Under the pieces are notes generated by a model, which saw nothing but the letters and a program-made list of their open reading frames with translations, ran no database searches and was not told where the DNA came from. Made by a program: the position numbers and the translations under genes. A stretch of 64,000 bases of DNA from Mesostigma viride (taxonomy: Eukaryota; Streptophyta; Mesostigmatophyceae; Mesostigmatales; Mesostigmataceae), in the NCBI GenBank assembly GCA_009746045.1, contig RPFO01001618.1, forward strand, positions 1 to 64,000. The letters run 5' to 3'. The stretch's first letter is position 1. Each line of letters opens with the position of its first letter. Positions 30,434 through 42,678 of this stretch are shown here, one piece after another.

Positions 30434-30772
30434 ATGCCACGACGTAAAATAAACAAGGGTGGACAGTCTGGATTTCCTTACTACGCAGTAGCTCACGACG
30501 GGGATAAGGGTAGGCCTGCTATATTCTACAGCTGGAAGACTTGTGAGGAGCATATTAAAGATAAGATATTGTCCCAAGGCTCTAGTGCTAAGTGGAAAGG
30601 GTTTGATAACATTACAGATGCAGATAGGTTTGTTAGGGAACACATGCCATTGCCTGAGGGGATGCACACCACACGTGAATGCTCCAAGCCACCCACACTC
30701 AGCAGTCAGGGGGAGGGGACAGCAGTTACAGTGACTTTCTCTCAGCTGACCATTGGCCCTAGCAAGCAGTAG
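30434..30772 (+). CDS. Small protein with RNase H1-type hybrid-binding domain, in the Gypsy leader
   Basis: 112 codons from ATG 30434. Residues about 15-70 (YYAVAHDGDKGRPAIFYSW, then CEEHIKDK... SAKWKGF... DADRFVREH) have the pattern of the hybrid-binding domain found at the N-terminus of eukaryotic RNase H1 and in caulimovirus P6 (Cauli_VI family): an aromatic pair, a short insertion, SW(K/P)xCE, and a K-x-F turn before an A/D-rich helix. That domain binds RNA-DNA hybrids, which would fit a role during reverse transcription; this role is inferred. It sits between the 5' LTR and gag, about 130 bases before the gag start. Confidence 0.7.
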   Translation: MPRRKINKGGQSGFPYYAVAHDGDKGRPAIFYSWKTCEEHIKDKILSQGSSAKWKGFDNITDADRFVREHMPLPEGMHTTRECSKPPTLSSQGEGTAVTVTFSQLTIGPSKQ

Positions 30773-30904
30773 AGGAGACCAGTACTAGGGAGTAGTATTA
30801 GGTTCTATAGTTATAGCTCTATAGCACGTGGTTGCTCTCTCTCTTTCTCTCTCTTCCTTCCTGGGGAGGTGTTGCCTGCAGTGTAAGATACCGGTACGAG
30901 CACC

Positions 30905-31261
30905 ATGCCCACACGGTCCCAAACAAGGAACGCCAGAGATACAGAGGAAGAGATTAGAGAACGAGATCTAGAGAATACAGAGATAGAACCGGTAGACAAC
31001 CACGAGCACGGTACAGAGGGTATAGAGGTACCACTGCACGTCCAAGCAGGGACAGATACAGGTGAGGTCATGGAGAGACCTGCGGAAGGCTCCCCACGAT
31101 CCAGAGATCAGAACCCTAGGTTCCCAGCGGATGGGGACAATATAGACGCCTTACCCAGGCAGGGAGATGACAGGAACGACCGAGAGAGACTCCAAGAGTA
31201 CTCGCAGCAGCAGCAACGGCAGCAGCAGCAACAGCAGCAGCAGCAACAGCAGCAGCAGCAA

Positions 31262-31293
<32 letters not shown>

Positions 31294-33133
31294 GCAGCAA
31301 CCGCAGCAGCAGCAACAGCAGCAGCAGCATCAGCAGCAGCAACGGTCACCACAGCAGCAATGGCAACAGCAGCAACCCCGGACGCAGCAGCAACAACCCC
31401 AGACGAGACCACAATGGCTACCACCGGATCCAGAGCAGCGGGGAGACGAGAATGGAGATACCCTGCACTACCGCCAGCAGCAGCCAGTCACCGGGCGACC
31501 AACGCATCCTTGGGCAGGTCGGGGGCGGCCCCAGGGACCTCCACCGGGTCCCCCGCACCGGGGCAGACGCAGGGTGTCCTTCGGCAGCACGTCCCTGTTA
31601 CCCACGGCGTTATGGTATTCGGACGAGGAAGGGGAGGCCCCAGGGGCAGATGGCGAGTTCGATGACCTGGAAGGAACTAACGAGACGGACGAGGGAACTG
31701 TCACGCAGGGCCCGCCTGTTGGTACTCATAGACCTCGGACCAGCCCAGGGGAGACCAGGAGCAGTGTCACCACCAGAGACGAGGAGACTCACACGCCAGT
31801 CCAGCGCCCGGCTTCTCAACCGCAGCGTCCACGGGTGCTTAACCAAAGCGCGGTCCCCTCGCCTGCGCCTGCTGGCAACTTCAGTTTCAGCAGGGTGGCC
31901 TTGGATGACCCGGGATACGAACACCCCTCGTCCGTCCAGGTGCGGCGGACTCATGGTACGCCGCCCAGATCCAGCCCTCTCCCCCGGTCGCAGCCCCCCG
32001 ACTTCGGCGATATCCCCCACGTAGACGTCGGTGGGCCTGTCACCGCCGCAGTAAAGGCCCCACCGATGCCCAATTTCAAGAATGTACCCAAGCTGCACGC
32101 GGACATGAAACCGCGCGAGGTAGAGGAATGGGGACGCATGTGGCGACGACAGTATACCATCTGGCGCAATCATCACAACTGGCAGCTGGCCACCAGTGAT
32201 CTGATTGATCTGGTGATTAACTCCTGTATGGACCCCTCGGTGATAAGCATCTTGAACTGTGAGAGCATCGCGTCCCAGTCATACCCGCAAACCTTGGCGG
32301 AACTGATGGACCGCGTGCGTCGCAAGCTGGTGCCCCCAGATGCTACACTCCACGAGCGGATGGCCTTCAGCAAGCTGCGCCAGGGGACCACCCCATATCG
32401 CGAGTTTCTGTCTAAGTTCGAGTCCAGCGCCGCCTACCTGGCTGACATGACCTGGTACGAGTACAAGAGCAGGTTCATCGAGGCACTCTGTCCTGAGCTG
32501 CAGGATGAGGTATTCAAGCACTATGCCGATGTCCCTTGGGAAGAGTGGGACATCTTGAATATCCAGAGGTATCTCCTACAGGTGGCCGACGTAGTGGCTC
32601 GCGGGCGTGCCCCATCAGTGCGCCGTTTCTTCAGACCTACTCCCCCGCGACGGGTGAACCAGATGTACTCCACTGATTTCGCCGGCGAGGAGGAGGACGA
32701 GTACCTCGACGACCCTGACGAGGGCTACACTGATCCTGGCGTCAACGCGATCGACGCTAGCAAGGCGCGCTGTTTCATGTGCAGCGAGGTGGGGCACCTC
32801 AAGCGCGACTGCCCCAAGCTCCGGGGCAAGAACGCCAGTCGTGGGACAGGAGAGGGACACCCAGTGTTCGTTTCTCCGGCCCGGCCTTCGGCAGCCGCCC
32901 CGACTCCTCCGGTCCTCGGGATCGACCCCGCAACGCGGGTGAGCGTGCGGCTCGCCTGCAGCACGCCAGACAGGCCCCGACGCAGTACCAGCAGCCGCGA
33001 CCACCCGCGACCAGCTCTACCAAGGGTGTGTTGCGTGCGGTCAACGAGATGGAGGCGCGGCGACAGTCCTCCTCTTCAGGCCAAACGCAGGCAGTGGCTG
33101 GCTACGAGTACGACGATGAGGAGGGGGGGCTGA
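30905..33133 (+). CDS. gag: Gypsy gag polyprotein with polyglutamine tract
   Basis: Open frame of 742 codons from ATG 30905 (good context CACCATGC). An acidic N-terminus is followed by a polyglutamine stretch at about residues 100-160 (CAG/CAA repeats), a Pro/Arg-rich region, a retrotransposon gag domain at about residues 395-560 and a CCHC zinc knuckle (CFMCSEVGHLKRDC) near residue 620. It overlaps the pol frame, as expected if pol is made by ribosomal frameshifting, which Ty3/Gypsy elements are known to use. Confidence 0.85.
31205..31395. repeat. CAG/CAA microsatellite in gag
   Basis: A dense run of CAGCAGCAA codons coding for glutamine. Other frames read as poly-Ser or, antisense, poly-Leu and poly-Ala; those are shadows. 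Confidence 0.95.
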
Positions 33134-36100
33134 CGAAGAGGAGGAGGGGGGGAAGAGGGCGGGTGGTCGGGCGAGGCGGCCTCCCGTCCCACCGCTCCTC
33201 GGGAGTAGTAGCCCTGCCCATGGGCTTGGGTCCCGGGGTAGGGGATAGGATAGAAAAATCAGATGGTAGCCCAGACGCGGAGTCAACTAGAGTAGAGGTA
33301 GATGTTAATAACGTGGCCGCAGACGCGCCCTCCCAACCGGCGGCGCGTGCATCTCAGGGAGATTCGCGGCATCTGTTTCTTTTCAGCGGAGGGTTATTGG
33401 TCCCTCCCACCGTCCTTGATCCGTATTTGAAGGAGAAAACGATCATGGACGTGAAGTTCCTGGTCGACACCGGCGCCTCCACGTCCTTCATCAACGAGGC
33501 CCTGGTGCGTCGGCTGGGCCTGGTACCCCGGCCTCACACCACGGCAGTCTATGTCACCTACTCAGACGGTCGGCGACACCAATCGCCGGGCCTAGCAGAC
33601 ATTAAGGGTGTGCTGCAGGGCACGCCGGTGGACCTGGTGGCGACTATTGCGCCGCTGGGCGCTGCCGACATCATCATTGGCGTGGACTGGCTGGACAAGC
33701 AGGATGTGGACATCAGTGTGCGCCGGCGGGTAGTTTGGTTTCCGGATGGTTCATTCTGGTGCCCTGACAGCGAGTATAGGGCACAGGCCGCGGAGGTCCA
33801 TAACATTACACACGAGCGCTCGGCGGACGGGCCTCGACCAGCGTCCCAGATCCTGATGAGCAGCAAGACGCTGGCGCGCCAGCTTCGGAAGGGCAAGGAG
33901 TACGCGATGTATCGCATAGACCTGGATAGCACTCAGGCTCTGCTTAACGAGATCGGTGCCGGATTCACACCGGATGAGCTGGCGCGGTTCAATGCCGTCC
34001 TGGAGAAGCGCACTACCCTTTTTGCGGACCGCACCCCCCAGTTCCCTCCCAATCGATCGGTGTTGCATCGTGTCCAGCTCCAGGAGGGTTCCGGTCCTAC
34101 CGTGTCTCCCATGTACCGCATGGGCCCAGTCGAGCTGGTGGAGCTCAAGAAGATCCTCATTTCACTGCTCGACGCGGGGCTCATCGAACCCAGCAACAGC
34201 CCCTTCTCAGCGGGCGTGCTGCTCGTTCCCAAGCCAGGAGGCAAGTGGCGTCTGGTGACGGATTACCGGAAGCTGAACGCCATCACCGTCAAGTCCCGGT
34301 ATCCCTACCGCGGATCGACGACATCTTCAACCGTGTCCAGGGGGCCACGTGTTTCACCGTCATCGACTGTGCGGACGGTTTTTGGCAGCTGCGCATCGCT
34401 CCAGAAGACTGCCACAAGACCGCGTTCGCTACGCCCTTCGGTCACTATCAGTTTCGGGTGGCTGCAATGGGGCTGTGCAATTCGCCGGCGTCCTTCCAGA
34501 TGCTGATGAATGATATCCTCCGTCCGGTGATGGGCACAGCCCACTTGCCGCAGGTCTCCCAGGACCTGGCGGACCCGCAGAAGGGGGCGCGCCCGCCCTG
34601 GACCTACAAGCGCACGTGCGCGCTGGCGTATCTGGACGACATCCTGGTGTACTCCAAGACGTTCGAGGAGCACCTAGAGGATGTGGACGCCGTGCTGCAG
34701 ATCATGGAGGATGAGCACCTTTCGGCGCGGAAAGCCAAGGTGCGCGCCGGCCGCTGCGTGCCGTTTCTGGGCCATACCTTGTCAGCAGACGGCATCGCGA
34801 CCGACCCAGAGAAGATCGAGTCCGTCCAGCAATGGCCTGTCCCTACGGACGTGAAGGGGGTGCGCAGCTTCCTGGGATTGGCATCTTACTACCGACGGTT
34901 CATCCCGCGGTTCGCCACCATCGCCGCTCCGATCAACGCTCTTCTCAAGAAGGGTACCCCGTTCCTCTGGGCTGAACAGTGCCAACAGGCTTTTGAGGCG
35001 CTTAAGCGCCACCTCACCACAGCACCAGTCCTTATCCTGCCGGACCCGGCCCTTCCTTTCGTCGTGGCTACGGACGCCAGCAAGGTGGCCATCGGGGGTG
35101 TCCTCTTGCAGGACCAAGGCAAGGGTCTTCAGCCCATCGAGTATATCTCACGCACAATGATTCCGGCGGAGCGGAATTACCCAGTGCATCAGCAGGAGCT
35201 TCTGGCAGTAGTCTACAGCTGCCACACGTGGCGTCATCATCTTTTGGGGGCCCAGTTTTCGGTGGCCATTAGTGAGCAGGGGGATCTCGACCCCCACCGC
35301 CTGGTGATCCACACCGACCACCGGCCGCTCACCCACCTCCTGGTGCAGCCCAACCTGACGCCCCGCCAAGCGCGGTGGATGGAGTACTTGTCACAGTTTG
35401 CGCCATTCAAGATCCAATACGTCAAGGGCGCAGACAACGTGGTGCCAGACGCCCTTTCGCGACGGGCGGACTATTGGTTCTACGAGGACATGGATGTGCT
35501 TCATACCACTTGCGTACCAGTGGCCGCCCCGGGGACCGCCTACGGCGCGGAGCCACGGTCTCCCCGGGCCCGCCACCTGTTTCATCTGGGACACACCACC
35601 AGTGATGACTTGTCACCTCTCTTGGAGGAGGCGCATGCCCACGAGGACGTGGATACCCCCGGGGAGGGGGAGGGATCGCATATGCGCATGCCCCTTAGCC
35701 ATGTGGTGCCGCCCCAGGGAATTTTTCAGCTTCAGCCGATCGGCCCGCCCACAGTCTTCTCCGAATTCGTCAACCAGACGGGTGCGGAGCCAGAACCGGC
35801 CGCGGACGCGTTCACAGTCACGTCGGACCTGGAGACGATGATCAGTCGTTTCACGGTCACGGAGGAAGCGGCGCTTGAAGCCATCCGGGCGCATCCCCAG
35901 CGGATGGGTGCCTACCCTTGCAAGTTCCAGGATGGACGCCTGTTCGTGAGTATCCAGCCGGAGGAATGGCGGCTGTATGTCCCGGAGCTTTGTAGAGCCG
36001 CCTTGCTTCACGAGCTCCACGATTCGCTCCTAGGCGGACATCAAGGAAGCCACCGTCTTTATCCTCGGGCCCGCAAACATTTCTACTGGCCAGGGATGAA

Positions 36101-36672
36101 GGAGTATATTGAGACATATGTGCGCCAGTGCCCCTCGTGCCAGATCATGAAGTCCAGGAACACGGGCTCGCAAGCCGTCCCCAAGACGTTACCTGATCCG
36201 ATGGGTCCTTGGGATTCTATCATGATGGACTTCATCGGCCCGTTCAAGAAGGCGAAGAGCGGCAACAGCATGGTTCTGGTGTTCGTGGACCGCCTGACGC
36301 GCATGTGTCACCTGGCCCCGTGTCCGGCCGACCTCACTGCAGAGGAGTGCGCCAAGATATACCTGACGCACGTGTTCCGGTTCCATGGGCTCAGCCGACA
36401 GTTCATCTCCGACCGCGACAAGCTCTTCACGGCCAAATTCTGGCAGGAGTTCTTCGAACGGCTGGGCACCAAGGTGTCGCTGGGCACGGCATACCACAGT
36501 TCGTCGTCACATCTGGTGGAGCGGTTGAACCGCACAGTGCAGGAGACCATGCGACACTACACCGACGCGGTGGGCAGCAATTGGGAGGAGCTTCTGGGCT
36601 TGGTGGAGTTCTCCCTGAACAATGCTCCCCAGGCCGCCCACGGATTTACCCCCTTTTTCCTCAACTCTGGCA
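32779..36672 (+). pseudogene. pol: Gypsy pol, part before the inserted transposon
   Basis: Aspartic protease with a LVDTGAS active site near 33458; reverse transcriptase from about 34050 to 34800, with YLDDILVYS near 34630; RNase H from about 35040 to 35450; integrase with its HHCC zinc-binding region (GGHQGSHRLYPRARKHFYW... CPSCQ) near 36030-36150 and the catalytic core from about 36200 up to the insertion point. The sequence is cut by the 21-kb transposon within the last part of the integrase core (FSLNNA...GFTPFFLNSG) and has about one other break. Confidence 0.85.
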
Positions 36673-36745
36673 GGGTGGTCCCACGCGGAATGGGGTCATT
36701 TTTGGCGCATTTTGCAAGAAAAAAACGCTAGTTTCAATCGTCCGA
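36673..36745. repeat. Left terminal inverted repeat of the 21-kb transposon
   Basis: 24 perfect bases followed by an imperfect block rich in T and then a second matching block ending CAATCGTCCGA. Pairs with about 57730-57794. Confidence 0.9.
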
Positions 36746-36966
36746 TATCTTTTTTTCGCGCGAATTTGGCGTCCGATCGCGTATTTTCGAGCTAATTTGG
36801 TGTCATAATGCTTAATTCATGTCAATTTGAGCGTACATTCCACATCGAGAGGCTTGAAAGTTAGTAATTCATGTAAATTTTACGTGGAGAGACTCGACAT
36901 CATCCTAACCTTTGTATTAACCATAGGACGAGCATTGCCAGCGCATGTCCAAGTGCTAACTTTCCC

Positions 36967-37555
36967 TCACACTTTCGAGGGCCTCTTCCGTAATTTCGCT
37001 TCCGCGATCTGCTGTTCCGTTTTCGAGTTCCTCCTCTTCTTATCGATCTCCTTTGCAGGCGCCCAGACTTCCACATCCTTCCAGCTCTTGCCATCCGTCA
37101 GCTTTACCACCTTCATCGCGTAGTCCAGCGGCATCCACCACAACTTGTTCTTCAACTTCCCTCCCTTCTCCCCCTCAGCGAAAAACTTAAATGCGACGTC
37201 CCTCCACTTGGTGTCGTATCCAGACACCTGCCCATAAAGCATGACGTCTTCTAGCTTGGCATACATTGGCGTAGCCGTATCCTTGTTCCCTGCTTGCATA
37301 ATGGCTAAAGTCCACCCATCACACCAAAAGGCCTCTGGTGCTCCGAACCCCATTTCCCCGTCCATAAGTCTCATTTCCAACGTGGGCTTGTCATCATCCT
37401 CATCGCCCGCCTGACTGTCTTCCGCCCCCTTAGGCTCCTCCCGTCCGGAAGTGTCAGCATGTACAGCCGCTGGTCCGAAGCCCACCGCCACATTAGCCAA
37501 GCGAAGTAACTGCTCCACATCCTCATTACCTGCGAGCAAACCGATCATGCCATCA
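36967..37555 (-). CDS. Cargo gene A, last exon (acidic protein of unknown function)
   Basis: Follows a CTCGCAG acceptor near 37545 and runs to the stop at 36967. It encodes GNEDVEQLLRLANVAVGFGP, an acidic linker, then a compact region with PTLEMRLMDGEMGFGAPEAF, WTLAIMQAG, LYGQVSGYDTKWRDVAFKFF and WWMPLDYAMKVV, ending in a Lys/Arg-rich tail (KKRRNSKTEQQIAEAKLRKR). I do not recognise the fold. Most likely the C-terminus of the long minus-strand gene. Confidence 0.5.
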
Positions 37556-37619
37556 ACGCATGACTAAAATCGAGTTAGTAGAAATCGGACTGCCAACCGT
37601 GAAAAATCAAAACACTCTA

Positions 37620-39142
37620 CATACCAGAATTCACTCGCAGATTTTTTCTTACCCTTTTTGGCCTTTTCCTTCGACCTCTGCTCGCAGGTAGACCCCGTCT
37701 GGGGGTGGGGGGCAGGCGCCGGGGCGGGTTTGGCGGGCTCGGCAACCTTGGCAGTCTTCGCGGTCTTGGGTAACTTCTTGGAAGCAACGCGCTCCTTTCC
37801 CCCGTCCTCCTCCTCTCCGCCGCCATCCTCCTCCTCCTTCTCCTCCTCATCGTCCGAATCTGAAAGCACAACTGCTTTTCGACGCCGTTTCTGAGGCAGG
37901 GCAGGCTTGGGAGGCTTCCCCACCTTGGCCGATTTCTTGGAAGCAACGTGCTCCGCAGCCTTCCCACCCTTGGCGGATTTCTTGGTAGCAACGTGCTGCC
38001 TCCTCCTCCTCCTCCTCCTCCTCCCCCTCCTCCTCCTCAGCATCGTCGTCCTCCTCCTCCTCCTCCTCCTCAGCATCGTCGTCCGAATCAGCCACTGCCA
38101 CAACTGGCTTACGAAGCTGCTTCTTCGGTACCTGAGAAATGGCCAGAGTCGGCGGGGGAACCCGAAGCTGCTTCTTCGGTACCTGAGAACTGGGCAGAGG
38201 CGCCGGGGTGGGCAGAGTCGCCGGGGGAACCCGAAGCTGCTTCTTCGGAACCTGAAAAACGGGCTGCGACGCGGCAGGCTTGGAAGGCCCACCTCCATCA
38301 TCCTCAACAAGTGACACGACTGCCCGTCGAGTCACTTGAGAAGCGGGCTTCTTCGCCGCAGGCGGATCCGAATCACCTTCAGGCCCCGTCCTCTGTTCGG
38401 CCTGCTGCGTTCTGACCTCGACGGGGGTCTCTCCGCGGTTAGACCCTCCTGCCGGACCTCCATCCCCTCCATCCCCTCCCTCCAACAACTGTTGGTCATC
38501 CCTCTCCACCACGGCGGACGATCCCCCAGCTTCGTGGGAAGCTTTTCGCTTCTTCGCCCTTCCGAGCCTAGGCCCCCCATCACCTTCCCCCTGTTCAAGC
38601 CGCTCCCACAATTCACTCCCTTTCCCGATCCTTTCCACTATCTCTTGAAACCCCTTAATCTCCGTCTGGTACCAAACACGATCACCATCGGTTCGAACCT
38701 GGAGAAAAAGTCGTGGGCGCAAGCCTTCAGCACATTATCGTACATCCCGCCCGGTTGGGGAATGGACGAAGCTGTCGGGCAAGGACCGAACGCCCACCAC
38801 CCTCTCTGAAAGTTACTCCACTTATCACCCCAAATGTTCGCCAAGTTCAGCAGGCTCAGGCACGGAAGGGACCTGCCCAAGGGAAAGGGGCGGGCTGAAG
38901 CTGAGGCAACCTCGCCTGCCACCTGCTTGACGAGCGACTTGTCATCATCATCACCGTCTAGCCTGACAGCAAAACCAGACCCGGCGACGGCCCCAGTCCA
39001 CACTCTGCCACTCATACTTCACGTCCCACTCCTCCTCCTCCTTCGCCTCCTCCTCCTTCTTCGCCTCCGTCTCCTTCCCCTTCCCCTTCCCCTTCCCCTT
39101 CTCCAGCCCCTTCACCGGCCCCTTCATCGCCGCCTCCTTCAC
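37620..39142 (-). CDS. Cargo gene A, low-complexity acidic and lysine-rich region
   Basis: A stretch in which sensible protein moves between frames several times. Recognisable pieces: KGKGKGKETEAKKEEEAKEE at about 39000-39100; VRLDGDDDDKSLVKQVAGEV and LLNLANIWGDKWSNFQRGWW at about 38730-38960; three QVPKKQLR(V/K)P repeats at about 38100-38270; a D/E-rich run near 38000-38080; and ASKKSAK repeats with VVLSDSDDEEEKEE at about 37780-37980. Such charged repeats suit a nuclear, chromatin-associated protein. The frame changes may be decay or indels in homopolymer-rich sequence. Confidence 0.45.
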
Positions 39143-40146
39143 CCCCCTTCGAGTAATCCAACTTTTGGAGCGTACTTCCTGAACGCTTCCGGAGCCAAAA
39201 GTGCCAAACCCACCGTCTTGTCCTCGCTCTCTTTTAGCAGAATCTCCTGAAAGTCGATCTTGCCATTACTGAGATCCTTTCTCGGAATCCTCAGATGTGC
39301 GGCGTGTTTTTTGGCTTTAAGAAGGTAGGCGATGTTCCTCGTTATGATGACGGCCACATCCCAAAATTCCCGGTATCTGGCCACAATCTCCTTCCTGCCG
39401 ACCGGCCGAGCGAGAGGATGGAGATTGAAGACGAGTTCGAAAATATGAGACGCCACAAACTCCTTGCCCTTTGCGTCCTTGCATTGCGCTTCCAGCGTCT
39501 CATCCTCCTTGAATCTGGCGCAAATGGTCAGCCGCAGGCACTCCAGCACATCCTTGGCGAACTCCACCAACTTGGTGAGCTTTTCCGGTCCAACCTGGCA
39601 GCTCATGATGCAATCGATCACGGCGTCCATCATAGGAAGGCTGGCCAAGTTCCTGAAAGCGGTCCAAGAGACCTTCTGGCCTTTCTTCTCCCCCTCTGCA
39701 TTCGCGAATTTGCACCTTTGCATCATCACCTCCTCAGGCGCGGGTTTCGTTGAGGCAGGATCATCAGTCTGCTCCTGTGTCAGACGGAGAAACGTGTTGG
39801 CCAGCGTGCGACTGTAAGCGGAATGCACTGAAGCAATGCTGTGGGCCGGCTTTTTCTTTCCTTCTGCTTCCTCCTCGTGTACATCCACCGCTGCCGGCTC
39901 CACATTCCCTTCCCTTCCCCCCGCTTGCCGCATAGCCGGGAGGATGTACGTGAGCAGATTGGTGTAGTGGCCATCCGCAATATAGTGGCCCTTCCCACGC
40001 GTGACTTTGCCGTATAGATATAGCTTGTTGTAGTTCCACACGTCAAGCAACGCCTGGCCCAGCGTACGATCCGCCACGGCTAAGTCCTCCGAATTCGCCC
40101 CCTTGGCGATGTCGAACAGCTTCTCCAGCTTGCCGGTCAGCACCGC
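39139..40146 (-). CDS. Cargo gene A, large internal exon
   Basis: Starts after the acceptor GATGTCGCAG and encodes AVLTGKLEKLFDIAKGANSE, LGQALLDVWNYNKLYLYGKV, HYIADGHYTNLLTYILPAMR, an acidic linker, WTAFRNLASLPMMDAVIDCI, LTKLVEFAKDVLECLRLTIC and FELVFNLHPLARPV...FWDVAVIITRNIAYLLKAKK: a mainly helical, leucine-rich segment of about 330 residues. It joins the preceding exon in phase 0 across a 255-base intron (40147-40401). No family recognised. Confidence 0.6.
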   Translation of the reverse strand, partial: AVLTGKLEKLFDIAKGANSEDLAVADRTLGQALLDVWNYNKLYLYGKVTRGKGHYIADGHYTNLLTYILPAMRQAGGREGNVEPAAVDVHEEEAEGKKKPAHSIASVHSAYSRTLANTFLRLTQEQTDDPASTKPAPEEVMMQRCKFANAEGEKKGQKVSWTAFRNLASLPMMDAVIDCIMSCQVGPEKLTKLVEFAKDVLECLRLTICARFKEDETLEAQCKDAKGKEFVASHIFELVFNLHPLARPVGRKEIVARYREFWDVAVIITRNIAYLLKAKKHAAHLRIPRKDLSNGKIDFQEILLKESEDKTVGLALLAPEAFRKYAPKVGLLEGG

Positions 40147-40401
40147 CTGCGACATCAATTAACATCGAGCGAGCAACGACAAAACTCAGTCATAAAAGGC
40201 GAGGGGTATAGCTGCGGATAGACCCTAACAAAATTCGAAAAAGAAACGGCCGACAATACGCAACGAAAATTCCAACAAAAAAAAGGAGAGGGTCTAGCTG
40301 CAGCGAGACCCTCGCAAAAAACTTGAAGCGCACACAAAAAACAACCACGAAAATTCCGAGGGTCTACCCGCAGCTAGACCCTGCCAAAATAGATAGCTTA
40401 C

Positions 40402-41567
40402 ATCTTCTTTTGCCTTAGGTAGATTTCGCAGCTCACTCCACGACGGGAGCAGGTCGCCACCCTTGAGAAGAATGACGTTCGTACCCATGTAACCACCACG
40501 GAATTTCCGCAACAGGTCCTGGAATGCGTGCTCCGCCTCCTTAGGAGTATTTGCGAAATTGGACTCCGCCCCACCCTCGCACATCATTGCCCGAACCTCT
40601 CCCCACCCGCCATCCGGCCCCCTGAGAAACGACTTTAACCCCTTAAAGTAGTGGTTCCCATCCACCACCGCGTACCGGAGAACCAGATACGGTACCGGTA
40701 CCCGTTCCTCAAAAAATTTCGGATCGTAGGACTTCATCGCAGTATTGCACAGCAGGTTGAAAACTTGCCGACTGCCCTCGATCTCCTGAGGCAAAACTGC
40801 TTCCACCTCGTCCACCCTGGCGTAGGTACGCCACTCAAGTCCTCTCGCGAGGAAAGAGGTGGTGGACTCCGTGTTAAGCCACACGTCGACTTCAGTATCC
40901 GAAAGGGGCCGGAAGTACCTGGACCCCACATCCTCCGCGTCAATCTTGGCGCCGTGGTGATGCTTCAGCCACTTGACGAAATCCGGCATGCACAAGATTT
41001 GCTTGTCGAACAGGTCAGGTTGAGATTCGGCAAGCGCCTGGAAAGGGAACTGCCAGACCGGGACAACAACCTTGAAGTGCAAGGCGTTGTCCCGCGCATT
41101 GAGGAGAATGGGCCGTTCTCCTTAATGGTTTCAAGGTTTAAACGCCGCTGCCTCAAAGCCTCTGGCAAAATAAGCGCGTTGACCGTCTGGATCCGCATAC
41201 TGAAACATCCGGTCTGCTTAAAATCGGCCGGCCGAATCCAACGCGTTTCCCTGAGAGTATTGGCCTTCCGGATGTTCTGGTCCCTGACCTCCTTGTTCGA
41301 GTCGACCTTTTTCGAAGGCTTCCAGCTTTCAATGATAGGGTCGGTGTCCGGGTTCCCACTGCTCGTGAGCACCCCCTCCTTAAAAAGCTTGTTGAGTGAC
41401 CGGAGCAGCTCAAGAAAGGGGGAGAACTCGGGCCAGTTTGGCAGGTCATCGACGTCCGCCATCCGCCTACTCGAGCAGTACTTGACCATATCCTTCACCA
41501 GCGCGAACACGGCGTCATGACCAGGTAACTTCTTCTCCACCGTGGCGTCTTCGTCCCCCCCGTCATC
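40402..41567 (-). CDS. Cargo gene A, internal exon with one frame change
   Basis: From acceptor TTACTTCAG (exon starts 41567) to donor GTAAGC at 40401. It encodes DDGGDEDATVEKKLPGHDAV, FALVKDMVKYCSSRRMADVD, FLELLRSLNKLFKEGVLTSS, TRWIRPADFKQTGCFSMRIQ; after a frame change near 41100 it continues with ALHFKVVVPVWQFPFQALAE, FVKWLKHHHGAKI, SRYFRPLSDTEVDVWLNTES and a C-terminal region ending RNLPKAKED. Both borders are phase 0. Unknown function. Confidence 0.55.
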
Positions 41568-41756
41568 CTGAAGTAAAAAATCGAAAAGGACCGCAGGATT
41601 TGCTCAAGTCAGTAATCTTTAGGCCGACCACGACATCCTGTTCAGGGACGAACAAAGTTCTGTTGGAATAGTACCTTACTGACACTAAACACAAAGTCCC
41701 GCAGCCGGTCAGCGTCTACCCGCAGCGAGAGGTCTAAATTTTCACAACAATCGTAC

Positions 41757-42299
41757 CTGTCCAGTTTTCTGCTGCTTCTTGGCCTCCTTAGCCTTCTCCT
41801 TCTCCGCCTTCTTCGCCTCCTTCTCCGCCGCCTTCGCCTCCGCGTTCTTCTTACTGTTGGCCTTTGCCACCGCATTCAGCGCCCTTTTTCCCTCAGCGGC
41901 CCGACGACGAAAATCAGCCTTCATGAATTTCTCGATCTTGTCAACCTTTGCCTCTGAGTACTCCTTAGGCTGCCACTTGAAATTCTTGGTGGCTTTCGAC
42001 TTCACCAGATTTGCGAATTCATATGCCAATTCACTCTTAAAGGTAGCGTCACCCAACACCTCCGTATCGAAATCGGCATCGACTTCCGCCTCAAGTCGTG
42101 TCAGGTACTTGCGAAACTCGGACCCCGCAGGTCCCTCCGAATCGACGCCATCGGGCGGAGACTTAAGCATGATCAGGCCAACAGCAATAATATGATCCTT
42201 CGCAACCTTCTTGCGGGAATCCAGCTTTTCCCTTTCATGCTCAGTCAATGGAGGCTTCGCCGCCTTCCCCCCCGCAGTACCCCCAGCGACAGCCCCCGC
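41757..42299 (-). CDS. Cargo gene A, Lys/Ala-rich exon
   Basis: 181 codons between acceptor TAATGCAG and donor CAG|GTACGA, phase 0 at both ends. It contains PPLTEHEREKLDSRKKVAKD, SEFRKYLTRLEAEVDADFDT, YEFANLVKSKATKNFKWQPK and a strongly basic helical end with AEAKAAEKEAKKAEKEKAKE. A predicted long helix or coiled coil. Confidence 0.6.
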
Positions 42300-42425
42300 C
42301 TGCATTACAAAAAAAAACGAACAAGAAGGGACTTGACCTCAGTTCGATTGTTGCACCATCGTCTCTCTGCGGAGATACCCCTCAGCACGAAAAAAATCAC
42401 ACGAACTCGCGGCGGATGAACGTAC

Positions 42426-42554
42426 CTGCACAGCCACTTCTCCCTCAGCGTCTCCCCCATCCTCATCTCCTCCAGCGTTTTCATCCCCCCCATCCTCATC
42501 TCCTCCAGCGTTTTCTTCCTCTCCGGCAGCGCCTGCTGAGGCCAAACCCCCCGC
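42426..42554 (-). CDS. Cargo gene A, small acidic exon
   Basis: 43 codons, phase 0 at both ends, between GTTGACAG and GTACGT. Encodes an acidic Gly-rich repeat (GGDEDGGDENAGGDEDGGD). Two tandem copies of a 24-base coding repeat are visible. Confidence 0.55.
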
Positions 42555-42678
42555 CTGTCAACACCGAATACGACAGCTCATTGGAAATCAAAATTAGTCG
42601 ATATTTGTATATTTCGCATAATGCGCTCACTAAAACTTCAGGCGAAATGCAGACATCCGGATATCGTTTAATGCTTAC

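Noticed and set aside
31116-31424. Poly-leucine and poly-alanine membrane-like proteins opposite gag
   Set aside because: Antisense frames of the CAG/CAA repeat.
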